DNA of 5,146 bases from Bacillota bacterium (GTDB taxonomy: Bacteria > Bacillota > Bacilli > Alicyclobacillales > Alicyclobacillaceae). The stretch covers positions 1 through 5,146 of the forward strand of contig JAKAXI010000175.1 of the NCBI GenBank assembly GCA_021816665.1, given 5' to 3'. Positions 1 to 4,494 of this stretch are shown here, in pieces. The position numbers and the translations under genes were made by a program. Under the pieces are notes generated by a model. It saw only the letters and a list, made by a program, of their open reading frames with translations. It was not told where the DNA came from and did not search any database. Numbering within the stretch: position 1 is the stretch's first letter; every line of letters starts with the position of its first letter.

Positions 1-51
1 TCCGGTGATGCTGCTGTGTGCTGGGTCAACGGTCCATTTAGCTTTTGCCAT
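1..51 (-). CDS. YceI-family protein, N-terminal fragment (cut by window edge)
   Basis: Only the first 17 codons lie in the window, reading MAKAKWTVDPAHSSITG on the minus strand from an ATG at 51-49. The W-T-V-D-P-A-H-S-S run close to the N terminus is the hallmark opening of YceI-family proteins. These are small lipocalin-like beta-barrels that bind isoprenoid or similar lipids; in Firmicutes they are often cytosolic and stress-linked. No signal peptide is visible, consistent with a cytosolic member. The start is supported by an AAGGGAGGA Shine-Dalgarno at about 62-70, roughly 10 nt upstream, and by a good promoter further upstream. The usual follow-on after the His-Ser motif is F-S-V-K-H; here the fragment ends at ITG, so the family call rests on one short motif. 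Confidence 0.6.
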   Translation of the reverse strand, partial: MAKAKWTVDPAHSSITG

Positions 52-123
52 TGTAAGAGTATCCTCCCTTTTAGTCTGTTACCTTACGTTATCTACTTCT
101 AAATGTATAGTGGGTACGAAGCT

Positions 124-152
124 AGTATCCTCTTTACACTTACTTTTGTCAA
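124..152 (-). promoter_or_regulatory. Sigma-A-type promoter for the YceI-family gene
   Basis: On the minus strand there is a perfect -35 TTGACA (152-147), a 17-bp spacer and a -10 GATACT (129-124, 4 of 6 to consensus). Transcription would begin near 117, leaving a leader of about 65 nt before the ATG at 51. The leader holds a half-conserved direct repeat GATAAC/GGTAAC ten bases apart (about 76-91), which could be an operator but is too short to assign. Confidence 0.65.
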
Positions 153-212
153 GTGGCTAATCAACAAAAAAGTCAAGTACGGCGTGTTTTCGTCCTCCTC
201 GACGTTAGACTC

Positions 213-241
213 TAGCGATGCTACGATGAGCGCAACATAAT
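213..241 (+). promoter_or_regulatory. Candidate promoter for the acetyltransferase gene
   Basis: A CATAAT hexamer at 236-241 matches the -10 consensus at 5 of 6 positions. The hexamer 17 bp upstream, TAGCGA at 213-218, matches TTGACA at only 3 of 6, and there is no extended -10. The start codon at 269 lies 28 nt downstream of the -10, giving a short leader that begins just before the RBS. This is the best candidate in the divergent spacer, but it is weak and may need an activator or be wrong. Confidence 0.3.
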
Positions 242-251
242 TTGCTGCATC

Positions 252-260
252 GGGGAGGAG
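252..260 (+). promoter_or_regulatory. Ribosome binding site that fixes the acetyltransferase start at GTG 269
   Basis: GGGGAGGAG lies 8 nt upstream of a GTG at 269-271. The longest reading frame opens at a TTG at 242, which has no RBS and would place this purine-rich motif inside the coding region. The GTG is therefore the preferred start. Confidence 0.75.
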
Positions 261-268
261 AAGTAACA

Positions 269-862
269 GTGAGATTCGATGGGACGTTCCAAGGACTATC
301 CGGCCAGTGGGTAAAGCTGGTTCCGCTATCTGCCGATCACATAGACGAAATTTATGAGGCCGGTCGAGATGAACGGATCTGGGCTTACATGTTCGACCGC
401 ATGGACACAAGAGACGATGCTGTTGCGTATGTGGAAAGTGCGCTGAAGAAGCGCGATCTGGGGACAGAATTGCCGCTCGTCAACATAGACCTGGCGACCG
501 GTCGCGTGGTCGGAAGCACGAGGCTGTTCGACTACTCGTCAGTTCATCGCCAGGTGGAAATTGGTCACACGTGGCTCACTCCATCTGTCTGGAGGTCGGC
601 CATCAACACGGAATCCAAGCTTTTGCTTCTAACGTATTGCTTCGAGGAACTCCATTTGCTGCGTGTGCAGCTGAAAACAGACGGGCGCAATGTCCGCTCC
701 CAAACCGCCATTGCGCGCCTTGGTGCTCAGAAGGAGGGCGTGCTCCGCAAGCATCGCGTGCTGCCGGACGGTTACATCCGTGACACCGTGATGTTCAGCA
801 TCCTAGATGAGGAGTGGCCCCAGGTGCGTGATCGTCTACGGGGATTGTTGGCCGCACACTGA
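269..862 (+). CDS. GNAT family N-acetyltransferase (RimJ/RimL-like)
   Basis: This encodes a 197-residue single-domain GNAT protein of the Acetyltransf_3 (RimJ/RimL-like) group. Such enzymes transfer acetyl from acetyl-CoA to an amine, such as a protein N terminus or a small molecule; the substrate cannot be read from sequence. The opening FDGTFQGLSGQWVKLVPL (3-20) and DERIWAYM (34-41) are typical of this subgroup. Residues 97-126 (EIGHTWLTP, then WRSAINTESKLLLLTYCFE) correspond to the acetyl-CoA-binding strand and helix. RVQLKTDGRN (132-141) and SQTAIARLGAQKEGVLRKH (144-162) form the conserved C-terminal half, ending in RDTVMFSILDEEWP (171-184). Length and motif order look complete, with no signal peptide or membrane segment. 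It is divergent from the YceI-like gene and ends 197 bp before the oppositely oriented dedA-like gene, with no clear terminator of its own. Family call is strong; physiological role unknown. Confidence 0.9.
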   Translation: MRFDGTFQGLSGQWVKLVPLSADHIDEIYEAGRDERIWAYMFDRMDTRDDAVAYVESALKKRDLGTELPLVNIDLATGRVVGSTRLFDYSSVHRQVEIGHTWLTPSVWRSAINTESKLLLLTYCFEELHLLRVQLKTDGRNVRSQTAIARLGAQKEGVLRKHRVLPDGYIRDTVMFSILDEEWPQVRDRLRGLLAAH

Positions 863-1001
863 GAACTCACGGACGTTGCGCACGCATCGATCGGCGGTAG
901 CGATACTGTGATCACTGGAAGCGAATGAAGCAACCGACACAGAATCCGAGAATTGCGACAAACGCCGCGACTGCCACGAGTGCGGAGAAGACAGCCCACA
1001 C

Positions 1002-1033
1002 AAAAAAGCCGTCGGCAAAAATTCGCCGACGGC
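1002..1033 (-). terminator. Intrinsic terminator of the DedA-family gene
   Basis: A perfect 9-bp GC-rich stem (GCCGTCGGC at 1008-1016, GCCGACGGC at 1025-1033) encloses an 8-nt loop. On the minus strand it is followed directly by six T residues (1007-1002), the layout of a rho-independent terminator for transcripts from the gene ending at 1060. In the plus direction the stem is followed by CGTGCC rather than a T tract, so it should not terminate the acetyltransferase transcript efficiently. Confidence 0.9.
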
Positions 1034-1059
1034 CGTGCCAGTCATCATTGACGTTCGTG

Positions 1060-1710
1060 TTACATGCTGCGTGTGTTTCCGGTCTTCGAAACCGGTTCCT
1101 CGGGCTCATCGCCAGACAGGGCACCTTCCATCTTCTTGTGCAAAGCCCGATAGGCAAAGTAGCCTGCGACGCAGATGAGCACCGCTGGGACAATCGCGAT
1201 CTTCCAGTGCGCCAGAACAAACGACAGAGCTTGCCCGATCAGTGTTCCAGCGGCTAGAAAGCTCGCTGTCCAGAGAATGGAAGACAGGAAGATAACCGGT
1301 ACAAAAATCCGCAGCTTGACCTTGTTGATTCCGGCGATATACGGGATTACGTCTCGCACAACCGCAATGTAGCGGGAAAGGGCTAGGGTGAGAATCATTT
1401 GCCGTTCGAACAGTCGCTCACTTTGGCGAAGCCGCGCCTCGGTGAGAAACACGTACTTGCCGTACTTCAGTACAATCGGTCGGCCAAGAAAGCGACCGAT
1501 CGCGTACGCTACCATCGCGCCGGTGAACGTGCCAAGGCTCGTAGCCGCCAACAGCGGAAGAAAGTGAAAGTGGGAGGAACCATTTTTCCAGAGGATTCCG
1601 ACGGTTGTGAGTGTCGTCTCACCTGGAACAATTAAAATGATGTACTCCAACGCGAGCATGACGAACATGCCAGTGTAGCCGTACACTTGAACCCAGTGCA
1701 TAAAGTTCAT
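1060..1710 (-). CDS. DedA-family membrane protein (SNARE-associated/VTT domain)
   Basis: This encodes a 216-residue polytopic membrane protein of the DedA family. Characterised members act in the cytoplasmic membrane as lipid transporters, including recycling of undecaprenyl phosphate or flipping of phosphatidylethanolamine; the substrate here is unknown. Family marks seen are E22 and PGE (29-31) in the first re-entrant region, GRFLGRPIVLKYGKY (72-86), and the amphipathic/re-entrant segment LSRYIAVVRDVIPYIAG (111-127) with two arginines, R113 and R119. Further hydrophobic helices span about 136-164 and 170-188, followed by a charged cytoplasmic tail. The common RxxPxxR signature has Ala116 in place of proline. 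The ATG at 1710 is chosen because AAGGA (about 1720-1724) sits about 8-9 nt upstream; an open frame reaching 1920 has no such support and a non-membrane-like extension. The gene is monocistronic, with its own promoter and terminator. Confidence 0.92.
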   Translation of the reverse strand: MNFMHWVQVYGYTGMFVMLALEYIILIVPGETTLTTVGILWKNGSSHFHFLPLLAATSLGTFTGAMVAYAIGRFLGRPIVLKYGKYVFLTEARLRQSERLFERQMILTLALSRYIAVVRDVIPYIAGINKVKLRIFVPVIFLSSILWTASFLAAGTLIGQALSFVLAHWKIAIVPAVLICVAGYFAYRALHKKMEGALSGDEPEEPVSKTGNTRSM

Positions 1711-1767
1711 TGTTCGCCATCCTTGTCTGTAGCGTAGTTTGTCTGGAAATACCCTAGCGGCAGTGTC

Positions 1768-1799
1768 ATTGTAGCACGCACTCCTGTAATAGATGTGAA
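1768..1799 (-). promoter_or_regulatory. Extended -10 promoter for the DedA-family gene
   Basis: On the minus strand TGCTACAAT (1776-1768) matches an extended -10 (TGnTATAAT) with one mismatch. A -35-like TTCACA (1799-1794) lies 20 bp upstream, too far to be optimal, so recognition would depend mainly on the extended -10. The predicted start near 1761 gives a leader of about 50 nt. Confidence 0.5.
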
Positions 1800-1860
1800 G
1801 ACAGTGTTCAAAGTTCACCGCAAAGGCGGACTGGTCGGCTATTTCCCTTGCCGGCCACTG

Positions 1861-1866
1861 TATAAT
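1861..1866 (+). promoter_or_regulatory. -10 element of the flavoprotein gene promoter
   Basis: A perfect TATAAT lies 53 bp upstream of the flavoprotein ATG. No good -35 is found at 16-18 bp spacing (GCTATT or neighbouring hexamers), and the TG before the hexamer is one base too close to be a standard extended -10. The location and perfect hexamer support the call; the weak -35 suggests low basal strength or an activator. Confidence 0.5.
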
Positions 1867-1876
1867 GGTGATTGGC

Positions 1877-1897
1877 GCGAGCGGCCAAAGCGCTCGC
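1877..1897 (+). other. GC-rich leader hairpin upstream of the flavoprotein gene
   Basis: GCGAGCG (1877-1883) and CGCTCGC (1891-1897) form a perfect 7-bp stem with a 7-nt loop. It lies between the -10 element and the Shine-Dalgarno GAGGAGG (1904-1910) in the predicted 5' leader. It does not cover the RBS, and no T tract follows, so it is not a terminator. It may stabilise the mRNA 5' end or, as DNA, be a palindromic protein-binding site. Confidence 0.4.
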
Positions 1898-1918
1898 TGC
1901 CCTGAGGAGGAACAACTC

Positions 1919-3346
1919 ATGAGTGCGGCATACGACGTTGTGATTGTCGGTGCGGGCCCAGCTGGACTCTACGCAGCTTACGAATTTACGCGCAAGGCTC
2001 CGGAGCTGAAAGTGCTCCTAATCGATAAAGGTATGGAAGCGAAATATCGCCACTGTCCCATCATGGAGGGCAAGATTGAGAAGTGCCCGCCGGCGAACAA
2101 GATCAAGGACTACGCCAGTTGTTGGCCTGCCTGTGGGATCATCAACGGAGCAGGGGGAGCAGGCAGCTTCAGCGATGGCAAATTCAACATTACATCTGAG
2201 TTCGGCGGCTTTCTGACGGACTACCTGCCGCCGTCAAAGGTGCTCGAACTGATCCGATATGTAGACGATATCAACCTCGAACATGGGGCGCCACAGACGA
2301 TCACGGACCCGACTACAGAGGCGGTCGCCGCGATCGAACGGCGCGCCATTGGGGCAGGGTTGAAACTGCTTCGCGCCCAAGTGCGTCACATCGGCACAGA
2401 CCGTAACCTGGAATTGATGAACAGCATATTTAAATATCTCGATCAACACATCGAGATGCGCTTTCGGACATTTGTGGAAGACCTGATTACCGAAAACGGC
2501 GAGATCCGCGGTGTGACCCTTCGCGGTGGGGAAACGATTGACACCAAGAGGTTGCTGCTCGCGCCAGGACGGGACGGCGCGACCTGGCTATCGGAGTTGT
2601 TCCGGAGACACAAGTTAAAAATGAGCAACAACCAGGTCGATATCGGTGTACGGGTAGAAACCTCGAACGTGATCATGCAAGAGATTAACGAACACCTGTA
2701 TGAGGGCAAGTTTATCTTCAATTCGCCTTCGACTGGGCTTCGGGTGCGCACCTTTTGCAGCAACCCATCCGGTCACGTCGTGGTGGAGAACCACACCGGA
2801 ATTATGGCGGCGAACGGACACGCGTACAAAGATCCGGCGCTTGGCACGCAAAACACCAACTTTGCGCTGCTCGTCAGCCACCGATTCACCGAACCGTTTG
2901 ATCGACCGAACGAGTTTGCCCGGCAAATCTGCGCCCATGCAAATGCTCTCTCGAACGGGTCCATTATGGTGCAGAAGTACGGAGATATTCTCAAGGGTCG
3001 GCGCAGTACGCCGGCGCGGATTCAGGAAGGGTTTATTGAACCAACGCTGAAGGAGGCAGTTCCCGGTGACCTTGGCCTGGTACTGCCCTACAAGACGATG
3101 GTCGCCTTGCAGGAAATGGTCGAAGCACTCAATCACGTAACGCCAGGCATTGCGAGCGAACACACGCTGTTCTATGGGGTCGAAGCGAAGTTCTACGCTT
3201 CCCGTGCGGATGTGGACGACAAGCTTCAGACGCAAGTAAGCGGGCTTTACTGTGCGGGCGACGGGCCAGGGATTTCTCGGGGGATCTCGCAGGCAGCAAG
3301 CAGTGGTGTGTACGCAGCGAGAAACATCATCAGTGAACTGAGCTAA
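1919..3346 (+). CDS. FAD-dependent dehydrogenase/oxidoreductase (COG2509-like)
   Basis: This encodes a 475-residue soluble flavoprotein. The N terminus has a classic dinucleotide-binding strand-turn-helix with GAGPAG (11-16) and the ribose-binding acidic residue near D36. GINGAGGAGSFSDGK-like residues (73-88) are typical of COG2509, whose members are uncharacterised FAD-dependent dehydrogenases. Other family-like blocks are RHIGTD (156-161), APGRDGA (215-221), TFCSNPSG (278-285) and the C-terminal FAD motif GLYCAGDGPGISRGIS (442-457). Four cysteines, C46, C56, C68 and C72, lie between the dinucleotide fold and the FSDGK motif and could bind metal or an Fe-S cluster, or be redox active. The length is that of a complete family member. 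The start ATG 1919 follows GAGGAGG (1904-1910) by 8 nt; an in-frame upstream ATG at 1865 lacks an RBS. It is transcribed alone, divergent from the dedA-like gene. Substrate and electron partner are unknown. Confidence 0.88.
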   Translation: MSAAYDVVIVGAGPAGLYAAYEFTRKAPELKVLLIDKGMEAKYRHCPIMEGKIEKCPPANKIKDYASCWPACGIINGAGGAGSFSDGKFNITSEFGGFLTDYLPPSKVLELIRYVDDINLEHGAPQTITDPTTEAVAAIERRAIGAGLKLLRAQVRHIGTDRNLELMNSIFKYLDQHIEMRFRTFVEDLITENGEIRGVTLRGGETIDTKRLLLAPGRDGATWLSELFRRHKLKMSNNQVDIGVRVETSNVIMQEINEHLYEGKFIFNSPSTGLRVRTFCSNPSGHVVVENHTGIMAANGHAYKDPALGTQNTNFALLVSHRFTEPFDRPNEFARQICAHANALSNGSIMVQKYGDILKGRRSTPARIQEGFIEPTLKEAVPGDLGLVLPYKTMVALQEMVEALNHVTPGIASEHTLFYGVEAKFYASRADVDDKLQTQVSGLYCAGDGPGISRGISQAASSGVYAARNIISELS

Positions 3347-3371
3347 GTAGCATGGCTTGCGCGAACAGTCA

Positions 3372-3403
3372 GGGCTTGCGGTTTAATTCCGCAAGCCCAT
3401 TTT
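3372..3403 (+). terminator. Intrinsic terminator of the flavoprotein gene
   Basis: A perfect 10-bp stem (GGGCTTGCGG at 3372-3381, CCGCAAGCCC at 3389-3398) with a 7-nt loop is followed by ATTTTC on the plus strand, 26 bp after the flavoprotein stop. The T run is short, so efficiency may be moderate. On the minus strand the stem is followed by TGACTG, so it is a poor terminator for the opposing operon. A second GGCTTGCG (3354-3361) could compete for the descending arm. Confidence 0.8.
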
Positions 3404-3417
3404 CGTTGCAGGTTCCT

Positions 3418-3433
3418 CTTCTCAGCTTCTCAG
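3418..3433. repeat. Tandem 8-bp repeat (CTTCTCAG x2) across the stop codon of the Roadblock-like gene
   Basis: CTTCTCAG occurs twice head to tail (3418-3425 and 3426-3433). The minus-strand stop TGA (3432-3430) lies in the second copy. This looks like a small slippage duplication at the 3' end of the gene and has no obvious functional meaning. Confidence 0.6.
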
Positions 3434-4476
3434 CGGACGAACTCGGAGGCGGCTTTGGTGCCTGGAATGTAGGTCAGCAACTGCTCGACGTCTGTGTGGG
3501 CACTGGCAAACAGCATCAACCACATGTCGTCTTGTGCAGGAACGAACGACATCACGCCTTCCTGCGCGTCGACGTGAAAGCGAACCGCGTGCAAGGTACC
3601 CATTTTATCACACAGTTTCTCTGTAGCCTGGTAGTAAGTGGCGAGAGATGCGACAAACGCCGGGTCATAGGCGTGATCGGCAGCTGCGAGTACGCCGTGA
3701 TGAAAGGCGACCCAACCGAGAATACGCTGGTCGTCCGATAGCCGGTTGAAAGCAGCAATCCATCCGTCGCGCACAGTCCCCTCGAGCTTCAGGTCTTCCA
3801 CATGGAAGTTATAGCTCGGTTTACTGACCACTCTCAGCGGGGAACTGTCCGATGGTTCAGCGACTGGTTGCGGTTGGCCCAGACTGGAGTCGGGTGCCGC
3901 GCTACTTGCGTCTTGCAAGTCCTGGCACACGAGTTCAGCGAGTTCAAGTAAGTCCGGCTTGTGCTGCGTCAACACCGTTGTCTCATCGAGAGCTCGCGGT
4001 TCAGTGACCTCTCGAGTTTGTGTAGGCATGCCAGCTTCTGCACCTTTTCGCTGGGTTGCAAGCAGATCCAAAACGCGCTCCATCAAAGCGTCAAGGTCTG
4101 TATCTTCCATCGACACGTTCTTAAGCAGCGAAGTCAGGTTGTCTGTGTCCGCTGCAGCGTCGAGTTGGGGTTCGGCCGCTCGCCCGGCAGAAGGACTTCG
4201 AGCCGGTTCGTACATAGCCATAAGTTCGTCAATGGCTTTTGCCAACATATCGTCGAGTTCTTCCGGACTCGGCAAGGACACACCGACTTCTGTTCTCTGG
4301 TCACGGTGTTCCACAGAACCTTGGCGCCCAGCAACGGTTTCAAGCAATTTCTCCATCCGTTCGTCAAGGTGGGATGTGGCAGGAGACGAGTGCTTCACCC
4401 GGTCGAGCTCGAGTTGTGCCAAGCGATTAATCATGCGTGCCAGTTCCGTGCTGTGGGCCTGGTCTTGATCACTCAT
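3430..4476 (-). CDS. Uncharacterised protein with helix-dotted N-terminal region and C-terminal Roadblock/LC7-like domain
   Basis: I do not recognise this 348-residue protein over its full length. Residues 1-235 are acidic and rich in Ala, Ser, Pro, Gln and Glu, interrupted by short amphipathic helices with a similar look: LDERMEKLLETVA (37-49), ELDDMLAKAIDELMAMY (73-89), LDALMERVLDLLAT (128-141) and a weaker LLELAELVCQDLQDA (176-190). Residues about 237-340 form a compact domain: helix DGWIAAFNRLSDD, strand RILGWVAFHHGVL, a long helix (273-292), then strands HAVRFHVDAQEGVMSFVPAQ and DMWLMLFASA, then helix TDVEQLLTYI. That order resembles Roadblock/LC7 domains, which scaffold or regulate small GTPases. 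This is a pattern judgement, not a search result. No signal peptide or membrane helix is seen, so it is probably cytosolic. The ATG at 4476 follows AAAGGAGG (4494-4487) by 10 nt. It is the second gene of an operon with an MFS exporter. Confidence 0.8.
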   Translation of the reverse strand: MSDQDQAHSTELARMINRLAQLELDRVKHSSPATSHLDERMEKLLETVAGRQGSVEHRDQRTEVGVSLPSPEELDDMLAKAIDELMAMYEPARSPSAGRAAEPQLDAAADTDNLTSLLKNVSMEDTDLDALMERVLDLLATQRKGAEAGMPTQTREVTEPRALDETTVLTQHKPDLLELAELVCQDLQDASSAAPDSSLGQPQPVAEPSDSSPLRVVSKPSYNFHVEDLKLEGTVRDGWIAAFNRLSDDQRILGWVAFHHGVLAAADHAYDPAFVASLATYYQATEKLCDKMGTLHAVRFHVDAQEGVMSFVPAQDDMWLMLFASAHTDVEQLLTYIPGTKAASEFVR

Positions 4477-4486
4477 GGTGCGCTCG

Positions 4487-4494
4487 CCTCCTTT
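4487..4494 (-). promoter_or_regulatory. Shine-Dalgarno of the Roadblock-like gene overlapping the upstream stop codon
   Basis: On the minus strand TAAAGGAGG combines the exporter stop TAA (4495-4493) with a near-perfect anti-SD complement AAAGGAGG. The distance to the downstream ATG is 10 nt. The overlap supports translational coupling and co-transcription of the two genes; no promoter fits in the 16-nt gap. Confidence 0.85.

Noticed and set aside
242..268. TTG at 242 as the start of the acetyltransferase
   Set aside because: It lacks a ribosome binding site and would put the GGGGAGGAG motif inside the coding sequence; the GTG at 269 is correctly spaced and begins at the usual N terminus of the family.
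908..915. GTGATCAC palindrome as an operator or terminator
   Set aside because: It is an isolated 8-bp palindrome with no T tract and no nearby promoter, and is expected by chance.
925..1257. Plus-strand frame starting at 925 (basic, Thr/Ala/Lys-rich protein)
   Set aside because: It runs through the dedA terminator hairpin and into the antisense of the dedA-like gene, has only a weak GGAAG upstream, and has low-complexity composition typical of a non-coding frame.
1711..1920. N-terminal extension of the DedA-family protein up to 1920
   Set aside because: The extra 70 residues are not membrane-like, overlap both predicted promoters, and have no RBS; the ATG at 1710 has one and gives the usual family length.
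2615..3235. Long minus-strand frame opposite the flavoprotein gene
   Set aside because: It is a mirror frame of a clearly conserved coding region, with no RBS and no recognisable motif.
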